Program-made: the position numbers and the translations under genes
Assembly: GCF_007679495.1 (NCBI RefSeq)
Contig: NZ_VEGP01000024.1
Coordinates: 1-64,000 of the forward strand
DNA from: Paenibacillus sp. 32O-W
GTDB taxonomy: Bacteria; Bacillota; Bacilli; Paenibacillales; NBRC-103111
Reading direction: 5' to 3'
Length of the DNA stretch: 64,000 nucleotides
Part shown: piece by piece, positions 8,394 through 17,791 of the stretch
How the letters are laid out: every line of letters begins with the position of its first letter
Numbering within the stretch: position 1 is the first letter of the stretch
The notes under the pieces: model-generated
What the model saw: only the letters and a program-made list of their open reading frames with translations
Told to the model about the DNA's origin: nothing
The model's database searches: none

Positions 8394-8735
8394 GGCCCCG
8401 TCAACGGCACGGGGGGCCTACTCTTTTCATCCGAAAGACCCCGTGCGACGGCACAGGGGTCTTACTCTACTTTCATCCGATGATCCCGTCAACGGCATGG
8501 GGGGCTTAGCCTGCTTTCATCCGAAGACCCCGTGCGACGGCACAGGGGTCTTACTCTACTTTCATCCGATGATCCCGTGCGACGGCACGGGGGGCTTAGC
8601 CTGCTTTCATCCGAAGACCCCGTGCGACGGCACAGGGGTCTTACTCTACTTTCATCCGAAGACCCCGTACGACGGCACAGGGGTCTTACTCTACTTTCAT
8701 CCGATGATCCCGTGCGACGGCACGGGGGGCTAACT
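8394..8735. repeat. array of eight 45-bp hairpin repeats
   Basis: Units begin at about 8394, 8437, 8482, 8526, 8571, 8616, 8661 and 8706, giving a period of 43-45 and mostly exactly 45 bases. Each holds a strong dyad such as GACCCCGTGC-GACG-GCACAGGGGTC, followed by a spacer like TTACTCTACTTTCATCCGA. Two subtypes alternate: gacccc..aggggtc and gatccc..ggggggc. Because 45 is a multiple of three, open frames of 15-residue repeats run through it on the plus strand. I see no start signal or codon pattern that makes these a gene. Confidence 0.85.
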
Positions 8736-8841
8736 GTATTTTATACAGGTAATTTCAAGTAAATTGCAGAAAGTGGCTCAACTAAATGGAAAAACTACAG
8801 TTAGATTGGATGAATTCAGGAGATATCGCCTAATTTGCCCA

Positions 8842-8919
8842 AACTAGATGGAGGTTTTCCATTTAGTTTTCGTATTTCGCCCTAGAATGGGAAACTAACT
8901 GGATGAAATCCATTTAGTT
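8842..8919. repeat. two AACTAAATGGA-type hairpins
   Basis: AACTAGATGGA (8842-8852) pairs with TCCATTTAGTT (8858-8868). AACTAACTGGAT (8893-8904) pairs with ATCCATTTAGTT (8908-8919). A related single arm occurs near 8780. They are dispersed-looking intergenic hairpins. Confidence 0.6.
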
Positions 8920-9000
8920 ATCTAGGGGAGATACCGGGAGGATGCGAAGGATCTTCCAGGAAACGGTCGAGGATATCTGGGCTGCTTCCGGGGCAGTCGG

Positions 9001-9220
9001 AGGCTATCGAGGATGTCTGGGGGGCGTCCGGGATCGTCCAAGAGAGGCTTATCGGGATGTCTGCGGCATGTGGCTGACCACCGTCAATGCGACGCCATAC
9101 ACCGCGCACTGGAAGTCTCGTGCGGTCCGCGGAGGCTACCGGTGGTGTCTGCGGCATGTGGCTGATCACCGTCATGTGACGCCATACACCGCGCGCTGGG
9201 AGTCTCGCGCGGTTCGGGGC
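9001..9220. repeat. degenerate 44/88-bp direct repeats
   Basis: The segment starting GTCTGCGGCATGTGGCTGA at 9059 recurs at 9147, 88 bases on, with both copies running through CGCCATACACCGCGC. An AGGCT-TATCG-like segment recurs at 9001, 9045 and 9133, so the base period may be 44. No convincing gene lies between 8234 and 9373. Confidence 0.6.
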
Positions 9221-9258
9221 TGGCGGGCACCTTCAGGCGGATTCCTATTACATACTTG

Positions 9259-9287
9259 TTGACAATTAAAACCATATGAAATATGGT
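9259..9287 (+). promoter_or_regulatory. promoter with overlapping palindrome for the SGNH hydrolase gene
   Basis: TTGACA (9259-9264) is followed after 17 bases by TATGGT (9282-9287), a plausible sigma-A promoter. A perfect inverted repeat ACCATAT-GAA-ATATGGT (9271-9287) covers the spacer and the -10, which suggests repression by an unidentified regulator. Confidence 0.55.
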
Positions 9288-9373
9288 AAAATCGGGTTCA
9301 TATTAGGATAATATAGTCAAGTTATTTATTCTTGCTAGATTAATACCGACTGTCCGCCGAAAGGAATGGTATT

Positions 9374-10465
9374 GTGAATTCGCTGGAAAGATACGACCTC
9401 CACATGCGCCCGAATGAACAGTTCGATGGCGCCATTCGCTGGTATTCGCCTTTAGAGGAGCCTTTTCAAGTATCCGGCCTCGCTTGGTTTGCGCAGGAAA
9501 GAAAATATCGCCGATTGCCAACTTCGCCGGCTCAAGCAATTCCCCAGGCGGTCGATCATTTGGCCAATCATACGGCAGGAGGGCAAATCCGGTTCCAATC
9601 GGATTCCTCCTCCCTATCGGTCAGGGTGAAGCTGAGAGGGATAGCCGGCATGGCCCATATGCCTGCAACCGGGCAATGCGGTGTCGATTGTTATGTGAGC
9701 GCTCCTGATACCAACGCTCGTTGGAGGTATGTCAATACCACCAGATATGATCACACTCTCATAGAGTATGAGTGTGCCTTGTATACCGGTTGGGAACCGA
9801 CGATGCGCAATTTGGTGCTGAACCTGCCGCTGTATCAAGGGGTGGAAGAGATCTGGATCGGATTGGATGAGGGAGCCTCGGTGATGGCCCCGCCCGGCTA
9901 CGCTTCCGGGAAGAAAATCATCATCTATGGAACATCGGTCACTCAAGGCGGCTGCGCTTCGCGTCCTGGCATGGCCTACTCCAATATCTTGAGCCGCAGG
10001 ATTCCATTGGAATTCATTAATCTCGGTTTCTCGGGTAGCGGCAAGGGGGAACCGGAGCTCGCCGAAATCATATCGCAGATTAACGATCCGGCATGTCTTG
10101 TTGTTGATTATGAAGGTAACTGCGTTAGCACCGAACTATTCCGCAAGACCCTTCCGGAATTTATTCGTATTTATAGAGAAGCCCATCCGGTCACACCGAT
10201 CCTGGTCGTGTCTCGTATCCGTTACGCTCGTGAGGAGCTGACACCGCATTTATATCAAATGAGAATGGAACGCAAACAATTCGAGCAGTCTCTCGTTAAC
10301 GAGCTGCGGGAGCAAGGGGACTTGAATATTTATTTCTTCGACGGCTCCAAAACATTGGGCGAAGATTTCTTCGAATGTACGGTAGACGGCCAACATCCGA
10401 CAGATCTTGGTTTTCTGCGAATGGCGGATGCACTCGAGCCGGTTCTGAAAACCCTGCTTTTATAA
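9374..10465 (+). CDS. SGNH/GDSL-family hydrolase
   Basis: A 363-residue two-part esterase-type protein. The N-terminal ~180 residues form a beta-rich domain of the sort found in SGNH_2-containing carbohydrate esterases. The catalytic domain has block I as GTSVTQGG (Ser replaces the usual first position, GTS for GDS), block II NLGFSGSG (Gly), block III DYEGNC (Asn) and block V DGQHPTDLG (Asp, His). All four SGNH catalytic elements are visible, so it is probably active, perhaps as a polysaccharide deacetylase. Start GTG 9374 has AAAGGA eight bases upstream. A 195-bp internal stretch recurs at 37187-37381 at about 93% identity. Confidence 0.8.
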   Translation: MNSLERYDLHMRPNEQFDGAIRWYSPLEEPFQVSGLAWFAQERKYRRLPTSPAQAIPQAVDHLANHTAGGQIRFQSDSSSLSVRVKLRGIAGMAHMPATGQCGVDCYVSAPDTNARWRYVNTTRYDHTLIEYECALYTGWEPTMRNLVLNLPLYQGVEEIWIGLDEGASVMAPPGYASGKKIIIYGTSVTQGGCASRPGMAYSNILSRRIPLEFINLGFSGSGKGEPELAEIISQINDPACLVVDYEGNCVSTELFRKTLPEFIRIYREAHPVTPILVVSRIRYAREELTPHLYQMRMERKQFEQSLVNELREQGDLNIYFFDGSKTLGEDFFECTVDGQHPTDLGFLRMADALEPVLKTLLL

Positions 10466-10481
10466 CATCCCGTTACAGCAA

Positions 10482-10516
10482 ACAAGCCGGAAAGCGAATC
10501 GCTTCCGGCTTGTTTT
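10482..10516 (+). terminator. rho-independent terminator after the SGNH gene
   Basis: ACAAGCCGGAA.. and ..TTCCGGCTTGT form a long GC-rich stem, followed by TTTT. It lies in the convergent gap between the SGNH hydrolase and DinB genes and may serve both. Confidence 0.8.
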
Positions 10517-10550
10517 AATATACTTGTATAGTAAATTCAAGAATAGTTGC

Positions 10551-11027
10551 TTATCCCATTTGTTCCTTCGTCGGCCCCATGACTCCCGGCACGGTAAGCC
10601 CGGCTTGACGAAGCAGTACAGTCATCTGGCCGCGATGGTGCGTATCATGGGCGATCAGTGTGTGGAGCAGCTTTCCGCGGGCCATTTCCCTACCCATAGC
10701 AGACACCGTTTCAGCCAGCATATCGTCCGTCAGCGCGTTTTGGACCCCTTCCTGCACATCCGCGGCCATACGGCGATAGGCTTCGACAATTTCGCTCACC
10801 TTGTCCGGCACACCATCCCGCGTCCCTGCAGGCTGTACTTTAACACCGACCAAGCCTGTAAAGAACGCCGGGCTCGTCGCCAAATGCCAACCCAGCCAGC
10901 CAAGTGTGCTGTGTCCTTCCACGATAGCCTGTCCAAGCTTGTCGTCGGAAATCGCTTCGATCACCCGCAGCGTGCCCGCCGTCTGTACATTCCAATCTGC
11001 AATAAAGTCGTCAATTTTCCGGTACAT
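10551..11027 (-). CDS. DinB-family protein
   Basis: A four-helix-bundle DinB/YfiT-type protein of 158 residues. The metal-binding histidines are visible at GWHLATS and at LIAHDTHHRGQM near the C-terminus, the typical three-His site. Relatives include bacillithiol S-transferases and stress-induced proteins without known substrate, so the function is open. The ATG at 11027 is preferred because AAAGGAG lies eight bases before it and overlaps the upstream ATG at 11048. Confidence 0.8.
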   Translation of the reverse strand: MYRKIDDFIADWNVQTAGTLRVIEAISDDKLGQAIVEGHSTLGWLGWHLATSPAFFTGLVGVKVQPAGTRDGVPDKVSEIVEAYRRMAADVQEGVQNALTDDMLAETVSAMGREMARGKLLHTLIAHDTHHRGQMTVLLRQAGLTVPGVMGPTKEQMG

Positions 11028-11332
11028 CTTCGTCACTCCTTTGTTCATAGTACAGAATTTGTAAGCTCCGGGGCTCCCCGCAAAGTATCCGGAATACGCT
11101 TCGAAGGCTGACCGTCACTTTGCAGGGTTATTTTAAAATTGTTTCCACCTTCATTGTAAGAAAACGGCGGATAGAATGCAAACATATGACCGTAAATTTT
11201 CTTTAGGTTTGGCTATGTCAGTAAGCGTGGCGGGACAGCCCAATTTCAGCGGCAGGTTTATTTATAATTATTTTTTGCCGGCACTTTTAATGAAGGGAAC
11301 TGATATACTCAATTCAGGATTACAGAAAGCAG

Positions 11333-11821
11333 GTGTTCAGGCTGGAGCTGAATATTGTAAAAGTGCCGATAGAAGAGAAACCGATACTTAACAATCTAAT
11401 GCAGTTTTACTTGTACGATTTTTCCGAGTTCATGGATTGCGATGTAGAAGACAATGGTCTATTTGGAGAGTATCCGTATTTAGACGACTATTGGATTAGT
11501 GTAGAACACCGTTTTCCTTATTTTATAAAGATGGACGGAAAGAATGTCGGATTTATATTGGTTCGATATATCGATTCCAGCGACACCCCTCATTTTTCTA
11601 TTGCCGAGTTTTTCATAATGAAAAAGTATCGGAGATTAGGGCTAGGCAAACATGCTGCCATGAAAGTGTTCGATATGCATAGAGGGCGCTGGGAAGTTAC
11701 TCAATTGGAAAGGAATATTCCCGCACAGCAATTCTGGAATAGGGTTATCACGGAATATACTTCGGGAAGGTTCAGCAGTCGAATGGAATCAGGGAAATAC
11801 ATACAAGCTTTTTTCAACTAA
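11333..11821 (+). CDS. GNAT-family N-acetyltransferase
   Basis: 162 residues of the GNAT fold. The central beta-strand AEFFIMKKYRRLGLGKHAAMKVF contains the acetyl-CoA-binding R/Q-x-x-G-x-G/A motif (RRLGLGK), and VTQLERNIPAQQFWNRVI is the usual C-terminal helix. The substrate is unknown. The start is uncertain: GTG 11333 has only a weak AGCAGG upstream. The gene stands alone and converges on the opp operon. Confidence 0.7.
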   Translation: MFRLELNIVKVPIEEKPILNNLMQFYLYDFSEFMDCDVEDNGLFGEYPYLDDYWISVEHRFPYFIKMDGKNVGFILVRYIDSSDTPHFSIAEFFIMKKYRRLGLGKHAAMKVFDMHRGRWEVTQLERNIPAQQFWNRVITEYTSGRFSSRMESGKYIQAFFN

Positions 11822-11926
11822 CGGAAAATGGGGCCGTACAATTAACGGATAACCTCTCATTTGTTGAGAACCCGACGCCAAGGATTCAGCCCGCACGAAG
11901 CGGTTCGTCCGTTCTAGAGCAACAGA

Positions 11927-12919
11927 TTAGTCGGCAGCATCTATTTCTTCAAAATGAAGGCAAGCCACCTGGTGGCCGATTTCGCCCGGAACGGATCGCA
12001 TCTCGGGAGCCTCGGAACGGCAGCGGTCGCTGGCATACCTGCAGCGGGTATGGAACCGGCAGCCTGACGGAGGATCGATCGGAGAAGGCACGTCCCCCTT
12101 CAACAGAATGCGCTCCGCCTTGCGTTCCGGATTCAGAGTCGGAATGGCGGACAACAGAGCGCGGGTATACGGGTGCCGCGGCTGACGGAATAAGGTGGCC
12201 GTATCGGCGATTTCAACGATCGTTCCCAGATACATGACAATGATCCGGTCGGAAATATGGCGGACGACCCCCAGATCATGCGAGATGAACAGGTAGGTCA
12301 GCTTGAATTCCCGCTGCAGCGACTGCAGCAGATTGAGAACCTGGGCCTGGATGGAGACGTCCAGGGCGGATACGGCTTCGTCGCAGATGATCAGCTTCGG
12401 GTTGACGGACAGCGCCCGGGCGATGCCGATCCGCTGACGCTGTCCCCCGCTGAATTCATGCGGATAACGGTCCGCCTGATACGAGGACAGCCCCACGGTT
12501 TCCAGCAGCTCGATGGCCCGCTCCCGCCGGCGTTCCTTGGGCACGACATTTTGGATTTCCATCGCCTCCTCCAGCACCTGCACGGCGGTTTTCCTCGGGT
12601 TGAGGGAGGCATACGGGTCCTGGAAAATGACCTGGATGTCTTTGCGCTTGCGGTTCATGGCTTTCTTATTGAGCGTAAGCAGATTGACGCCGTCGAACAG
12701 AATCTCCCCCGAGGTCGGTTCATCCAGGCGCAGAATGGCGCGTCCGGTCGTCGATTTGCCGCAGCCCGATTCCCCTACGAGGCTAACGGTCTCCCCTTCC
12801 CGAACAGTGAAGGAGATGTCGTCTACGGCTTTGACATAGTTGAGCGTCCGTCCGAAGATGCCTCCCTTAATCGGGAAATACTGCTTCAGCCGATTTACGG
12901 TCAGAAGGGGTTTGCTCAT
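11927..12919 (-). CDS. oppF: peptide ABC transporter ATP-binding protein (OppF type)
   Basis: 330 residues. Walker [10 protein letters not shown], signature FSGGQRQR, Walker [13 protein letters not shown] and the H-loop ISHD are intact. The C-terminal oligopeptide-transporter domain ends with [17 protein letters not shown], whose cysteines suggest the [4Fe-4S]-type cluster seen in this subfamily. The ATG at 12919 overlaps the oppD stop as ATGA, so translation is coupled. It is the last gene of the C-B-D-F operon and would couple ATP hydrolysis to di/oligopeptide import. The symbol follows family position; the substrate could equally be nickel or glutathione. Confidence 0.88.
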   Translation of the reverse strand: MSKPLLTVNRLKQYFPIKGGIFGRTLNYVKAVDDISFTVREGETVSLVGESGCGKSTTGRAILRLDEPTSGEILFDGVNLLTLNKKAMNRKRKDIQVIFQDPYASLNPRKTAVQVLEEAMEIQNVVPKERRRERAIELLETVGLSSYQADRYPHEFSGGQRQRIGIARALSVNPKLIICDEAVSALDVSIQAQVLNLLQSLQREFKLTYLFISHDLGVVRHISDRIIVMYLGTIVEIADTATLFRQPRHPYTRALLSAIPTLNPERKAERILLKGDVPSPIDPPSGCRFHTRCRYASDRCRSEAPEMRSVPGEIGHQVACLHFEEIDAAD

Positions 12920-13926
12920 ATCGTCACTTTCACCTCCGGCTTCATCTCCCAATGCTCGGTATATATCCAGCAGCGTACCTTATGGTTGCCCCCTACCTCG
13001 TTCAGCTCCGGCTGAGCTTCGCGGCACCGCTCCTGCGCATAGGGACAGCGCGGCGCAAACCGGCATCCGGCCAGCGGTTCATAGGGGCTTGGGACGGAGC
13101 CGGCAATCGGCACAAGCTCCTGCTGCTCGACGTCATGGCGGGGCAGCGAATTCATCAGTCCTACCGTATACGGGTGCTTCGGCTCCCGGAACAGCGTAAC
13201 CACATCCGTATATTCCACGATCTGTCCGCAATACATGACGGCAACATCGTCACATGTCTCTGCCACGACGCCGAGATCATGGGTAATGAATAGCACCGAC
13301 ATGTGCAGTCTGCGCTGCAGATCCCGGATCAGATCCAGAATTTGCGCCTGGATCGTTACGTCCAGCGCCGTTGTCGGTTCATCGGCGATGAGCAGATCGG
13401 GATTGCAGGCCAGCGCTATCGCAATCATTACCCGCTGCCGCATGCCTCCGGATAACTGGAAAGGGTACTGCTTCACTCTCTTCTCGGGAGAAGGGATTCC
13501 GACAAGGCGCAGCATCTCGACCGCTTTGTCCATCGCCTGGCGCTTCCCCAACTGCTCATGAATCCGGTATACCTCCGCGATCTGCTGGCCGACGGTAAAG
13601 ACGGGATTCAGCGACGTCATCGGCTCCTGAAAGATCATCGATATTTGATTCCCCCGGATGTGGCGCATCTGCCTGCCGGTTTTGTCCAGCAAATTATCCC
13701 CGTTGTATTTGATTTCACCGCCGATAATGCGGCCGGGATGGGAAATCAGGCGCAAAATCGACAGCGACAAAATGCTTTTCCCCGAGCCTGACTCGCCGAC
13801 AATGCCCAACACTTTGCCTTTATCGATAGTAAGGCTGACGCCGTCCACCGCTTTGACCTCACCGTGTTCCGTGAAAAAGGAAGTTCGCAGGTTGTTGATT
13901 TCCAGCAGCGGCTGCTTCGTGTTCAT
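12916..13926 (-). CDS. oppD: peptide ABC transporter ATP-binding protein (OppD type)
   Basis: 336 residues with Walker A GESGSGKS, signature LSGGMRQR, Walker [13 protein letters not shown] and H-loop ITHD. The C-terminal segment [15 protein letters not shown] carries the cysteine cluster typical of OppD/DppD. Start ATG 13926 is picked over an upstream in-frame codon because a GGAGCGAGGAAGG tract lies immediately before it. It sits between the OppB-type permease and OppF, sharing ATGA with the latter. Confidence 0.88.
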   Translation of the reverse strand: MNTKQPLLEINNLRTSFFTEHGEVKAVDGVSLTIDKGKVLGIVGESGSGKSILSLSILRLISHPGRIIGGEIKYNGDNLLDKTGRQMRHIRGNQISMIFQEPMTSLNPVFTVGQQIAEVYRIHEQLGKRQAMDKAVEMLRLVGIPSPEKRVKQYPFQLSGGMRQRVMIAIALACNPDLLIADEPTTALDVTIQAQILDLIRDLQRRLHMSVLFITHDLGVVAETCDDVAVMYCGQIVEYTDVVTLFREPKHPYTVGLMNSLPRHDVEQQELVPIAGSVPSPYEPLAGCRFAPRCPYAQERCREAQPELNEVGGNHKVRCWIYTEHWEMKPEVKVTI

Positions 13927-13957
13927 CCTTCCTCGCTCCTCTCTCGGAAGTATCGGA

Positions 13958-14881
13958 TTAATCCAAATCAATTCGTTTATTAAAATATTTGTAGGAGATG
14001 TCCACTAACAAATTTACAAGCACGAAAGTTAAAGAGATGATCAGGATGGTAGCCTGAACCACTGGAAAATCCCGCGCCCGGATCGAATCGATGACATAGC
14101 GGCCGATTCCGTTAACGGCGAAGACGGTTTCCGTCAGCACCGCTCCGCCCAGCAAGCCGCCGAACTCAAGGCCGATGACCGTAATGACGGGGATCATCGC
14201 ATTTTTCAGGGCGTGCCGGTATATAACTGCGCGCTCTCGCACCCCCTTCGCGAGGGCTGTGCGAATATAATCCTGATTCAGCACCTCCAGCATGCTGGAG
14301 CGGGTCATGCGGGCAATAATCGCTGCGCCGCCGGTGCCCAGCGTAATGACCGGAAGCACGGTCTGTCCCCAGGTTCCCCAGCCGGAAGGACGGAACCAGC
14401 CTAGATCGACGGCGAAGTATTGAATCAGCATCAGTCCGAGCCAGAAATTCGGCATCGATACCCCAAACAAGGCAACGAGCATGACGCCGATATCGGAGGG
14501 AGAATTTTTGTAAACGGCGGAAATAATGCCTGCAGTCAATCCGAGGAAAACAGCCAGTATCGTACTGTACAAGGCAAGCTCCACCGTAATCCAGAAGCGG
14601 CTCTTGAAAATTTCCTCAGCGATAGGACGGCTGCTGCGGATAGAGACTCCGAGATCCCCCTGGATCAGCTTGCCGGCGTAATTCCAATACTGCACGTGCA
14701 GTGGATCGTTCAGGCCGAGGCTCTCCCGAATCTGCTCCACCTTCTCCTTGGGAGCTCCTTCTCCGACAATGACTTGAGCGGCATCTCCGGGAATGAGATG
14801 CATGAGGAGGAAGACGATAATCGTTACCCCGATAATGACGGGGACAGTTTGAATCAGTCTCCGGATAATATATATGAACAT
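13958..14881 (-). CDS. oppB: peptide ABC transporter permease (OppB/DppB type)
   Basis: 307 residues. The N-terminal segment [20 protein letters not shown] is diagnostic of the OppB/DppB/GsiC branch. Six membrane helices follow, with the cytoplasmic EAA-like coupling loop around [25 protein letters not shown]. It lies 32 bases upstream of oppD and 37 bases downstream of oppC in one transcription unit. Confidence 0.88.
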   Translation of the reverse strand: MFIYIIRRLIQTVPVIIGVTIIVFLLMHLIPGDAAQVIVGEGAPKEKVEQIRESLGLNDPLHVQYWNYAGKLIQGDLGVSIRSSRPIAEEIFKSRFWITVELALYSTILAVFLGLTAGIISAVYKNSPSDIGVMLVALFGVSMPNFWLGLMLIQYFAVDLGWFRPSGWGTWGQTVLPVITLGTGGAAIIARMTRSSMLEVLNQDYIRTALAKGVRERAVIYRHALKNAMIPVITVIGLEFGGLLGGAVLTETVFAVNGIGRYVIDSIRARDFPVVQATILIISLTFVLVNLLVDISYKYFNKRIDLD

Positions 14882-14918
14882 GGCGCCGGCTCCTTTGCAA
14901 TTGAATTGGTGACTCCGG

Positions 14919-15812
14919 TCACTTCTTCATTTTCGGGTCGAGCACGTCCCGCAGTCCGTCGCCCAACAGATTGAACGCAAGGACCACAAAGACGATGGAC
15001 AGTCCGGGGAAGAGGGCAACATGAGGATGCTCCACAATGTATTCGCGCCCATCGTTCAGCATTGCCCCCCATTCCGGCGTCGGCGGCTGCGCCCCAAGCC
15101 CGAGGAAGGACAGCCCGCTGGCGGTCAGAATCGCAATCGCGATGCGGAGAGTGGCCTGGACGATGATGGGAGAAGTAATATTCGGCAAGATATGCTTGAA
15201 AATAATGCGGCTGTCGCTCGAACCAAGAGCCCGCATGGCATCGATGTATTCCAGCTTGCGAACCGCCAGCGTCGATCCCCGCACGATCCGGGCGAAGGTC
15301 GGAATCGAGAAGATGCTGACCGCAATGATGACATTGAACAGACTCTTTCCGAGAGCGCTTACAATCGCCAGAGCCAACAGCAGACCGGGGAACGCCAGCA
15401 GAATATCGCAGATGCGCATGATGATAGAATCCCATATTCCCCCATAATAACCGGAGAGGACACCGAGAACGATTCCGAAGACTGCACCGAGGAGGGCTGC
15501 GATGAAGCCGATCGTCAGGGTGATCCGCGTTCCATGGATAATCCTCGTGAAGATATCCCTGCCGTTATGGTCCGTTCCGAACCAATGGTCTGCGGACGGC
15601 TTCAACAGCTTGGAGGAATAGTCGACGATGGTCGGATCATGCTGGGTAAGGTAAGGACCGAAGATAGCAACGAGAATGATAAAAAGAAGAAAGTAACCTC
15701 CCCACAGCGCCGCTGTGTTTTGCCGTAATTGTCTGTACAACCTCCCCCATCCGCGTGCCGGAGTCCGGCTGCGTCCTGGTGCGTTATCCGCTGCTCCTGC
15801 CCCGTTTCGCAT
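14919..15812 (-). CDS. oppC: peptide ABC transporter permease (OppC/DppC type)
   Basis: 297 residues with one N-terminal helix before the DPT..D..KLLKPS..HWFGTDHNGRDIFTR segment that marks OppC/DppC proteins, then the six-helix permease core and an EAA loop near YIDAMRALGSSDSRIIFKH. It is the first gene of the operon, reversing the common B-C order, and is divergent from the binding-protein gene 130 bases away. The two start regions share an AT-rich intergenic segment that probably holds both promoters. Confidence 0.87.
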   Translation of the reverse strand: MRNGAGAADNAPGRSRTPARGWGRLYRQLRQNTAALWGGYFLLFIILVAIFGPYLTQHDPTIVDYSSKLLKPSADHWFGTDHNGRDIFTRIIHGTRITLTIGFIAALLGAVFGIVLGVLSGYYGGIWDSIIMRICDILLAFPGLLLALAIVSALGKSLFNVIIAVSIFSIPTFARIVRGSTLAVRKLEYIDAMRALGSSDSRIIFKHILPNITSPIIVQATLRIAIAILTASGLSFLGLGAQPPTPEWGAMLNDGREYIVEHPHVALFPGLSIVFVVLAFNLLGDGLRDVLDPKMKK

Positions 15813-15941
15813 GTGGAATTCATCCTTTCTACAAATAATTATCCGCCCGTTTAAGTAGAATCCTAGAATAAATTGGAATTACTCAAATATATGTTAAGTA
15901 CGAAAAAAATATTTATCTTTTGATCGAGAGGGGTGTGTTAA

Positions 15942-17624
15942 GTGTTGATTCACAGAACAAGGTTAAAATGGTTCGTTCCGCTTATGCTCGCGATGATCCT
16001 GCTGCTTATACCGGCATGCAGCGAAAGCAGCGGTACGACCGAGGAGAAGCCTCCGGAGGAAAACAAAGGAAGCACAAGCTCTCCAAGTCCAAGTCCAAGC
16101 CCAAGTCCCGGGAATGAGGACAAGAGCAAGGATCCGCCAAGTGGCGGCGGCGGTACCGGGGATCTCATTGTGGCCTGGCTATCCGAACCTCCTACTTTAG
16201 ACCCTCATATGTCGACCGATCAGCAAACCAGCATTGCGTCCTCCCATATTTATGACACGCTGGTTAAGCATGACAAGGATCTGAACATCCAACCGAGACT
16301 GGCCGAGAGCTGGAAGATGGTGGATGACGTAACCTGGGAGTTCAAGCTTCGCCAAGGCGTGAAATTTACAGACGGATCGGCCTTCAATGCCGAGGTGGCG
16401 AAGGCTAATCTGGACCGGCTGCTGGACCCCAAGACGGCTTCCCCGAGGGCTTCATTGGTAAATATGATCAAGGAAATTACCGTCGTTGACGAATACACGC
16501 TGCAACTCGTTACCGACTATCCCTATTCTCCCCTGCTAGCCCACCTGGCCCACCCCGGAGTAGGGATCGTCAGCGCCGAAGCCATCAAGAAAGACTACGA
16601 GAAAGTGAACGCCGGCGAGAAGGCCGGAGCCTGGCTGTCCCAGAATCCGGCAGGAACGGGGACTTTCAAGCTGGACTCCTGGGAACCCGGGCAGGAATTG
16701 AAGCTGGTCAAGAATGATGACCACTGGGGGAATAAAGCGAAGATAGACAGTATAACCTTCAAAGTGGTCAGCGAGAACGGCACGCGCATAGCGGAGCTGG
16801 AGACGGGATACGCGCATATTATTGAGCCTGTATCACCGAGCAGCATCGCCCGAGTGGAAGGACTGGACGGCGCTTATCTGAACCGTCAAGCATCGCTCAG
16901 CCTGTCATATATTGGCTTTAATACGGAGAAGGAGCCGTTCAATGACGTTCGCGTGCGCCAGGCTCTATCCATGGCTATTAACAAGGATGAGGTGATCTCC
17001 GGCATTTACGAAGGAACGGGAATTCCCGCGGTCGGACCGCTAGCCCCGGATGTGTTCGGCTATGATCCGTCTGTCAAACCGATAGAGTATAACTTGGATA
17101 AAGCCAAGGAGCTAATGAAGGAAGCGGGATACGAGAACGGTTTCTCTACCACGATCTGGACGAATGACAATCAGGAACGGATTAAAGTTGCGGAATATGT
17201 GCAGGCGAAGCTGAAAGAGCTGAATGTGGATGTGAAGATCGAAGTGATGGAATGGGGCGCTTATTTGTCCCAGACGGCCGAAGGAAAGCATGATATGTTC
17301 GTGCTCGGCTGGTCTACGGTGACGGCCGACGCCGATTACGGATTGTACCTCGTATTCCATTCCGCTAATGCGGGCGAGCCAGGGAACCGGACCTTCACGA
17401 AGGATGCGGAGCTCGACAAGCTGCTGGATGAAGGACGCAAGGAGAACGATCCGGAGAAACGCAAAGCAATTTATAAGCGAGTACAGGAGAAGCTCGTCGA
17501 ATTGGCTCCTATGCTGTACATTCACCATCAGGAATATTTGGACGGGGTAAGCAAGAAGGTGAAGGGCTACTGGAGACATCCGAGCGGCATTATGCAATTC
17601 CATGACGTGTCGATAGAGCCGTAG
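15942..17624 (+). CDS. oppA: peptide-type solute-binding lipoprotein (SBP family 5)
   Basis: 560 residues. The signal peptide ends in a lipobox (LIPAC, Cys26), so the protein is membrane-anchored outside the cell. A low-complexity linker of Ser-Pro repeats (about residues 47-56) precedes the SBP_bac_5 domain. Family landmarks are LSEPPTLDPHMSTD, the LR.GVKFTDG motif and FNDVRVRQALSMAINKDE. Start GTG 15942 follows GAGAGGGG. It is divergent from its permease operon. Substrate could be peptides or glutathione; nothing in the sequence decides. Confidence 0.87.
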   Translation: MLIHRTRLKWFVPLMLAMILLLIPACSESSGTTEEKPPEENKGSTSSPSPSPSPSPGNEDKSKDPPSGGGGTGDLIVAWLSEPPTLDPHMSTDQQTSIASSHIYDTLVKHDKDLNIQPRLAESWKMVDDVTWEFKLRQGVKFTDGSAFNAEVAKANLDRLLDPKTASPRASLVNMIKEITVVDEYTLQLVTDYPYSPLLAHLAHPGVGIVSAEAIKKDYEKVNAGEKAGAWLSQNPAGTGTFKLDSWEPGQELKLVKNDDHWGNKAKIDSITFKVVSENGTRIAELETGYAHIIEPVSPSSIARVEGLDGAYLNRQASLSLSYIGFNTEKEPFNDVRVRQALSMAINKDEVISGIYEGTGIPAVGPLAPDVFGYDPSVKPIEYNLDKAKELMKEAGYENGFSTTIWTNDNQERIKVAEYVQAKLKELNVDVKIEVMEWGAYLSQTAEGKHDMFVLGWSTVTADADYGLYLVFHSANAGEPGNRTFTKDAELDKLLDEGRKENDPEKRKAIYKRVQEKLVELAPMLYIHHQEYLDGVSKKVKGYWRHPSGIMQFHDVSIEP

Positions 17625-17640
17625 AATAGATGCAGGCGAA

Positions 17641-17681
17641 AGCCCCAGTACTTTAGTTCTAAAGTGCAGGGGTTTTTTTAT
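17641..17681 (+). terminator. terminator after the binding-protein gene
   Basis: GCCCC..ACTTTAG-TTC-TAAAGT..GGGG forms a long stem followed by seven T residues, 17 bases after the stop codon. Confidence 0.8.
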
Positions 17682-17791
17682 TGCCATTTATAGATATAAA
17701 TTGAAATTTAGAGAAGGATTTTCCAGAAAAATACAGAATGCTTATGATCGCGCAAAAATGATCGCTGTGTCGATCTGAGGAGAGTGTTACG

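Noticed and set aside
8394-8735. Regular repeats as a CRISPR array
   Set aside because: Spacers are nearly identical from unit to unit and no cas gene is present, so it is a simple tandem repeat.
8443-8762. Two plus-strand open frames of 15-residue repeats across the hairpin array
   Set aside because: They exist only because the 45-bp unit is a multiple of three; no ribosome binding site, start context or protein-like composition supports translation.
11176-11391. 71-residue open frame upstream of and overlapping the GNAT gene
   Set aside because: It overlaps the better supported GNAT reading frame and has no recognisable motif.
15021-15728. Long plus-strand open frame antisense to the oppC gene (also 12257-13015 antisense to oppF/oppD)
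   Set aside because: Both lie opposite strongly supported ABC genes in GC-rich DNA and have charged, low-complexity translations without known motifs; they are shadows.
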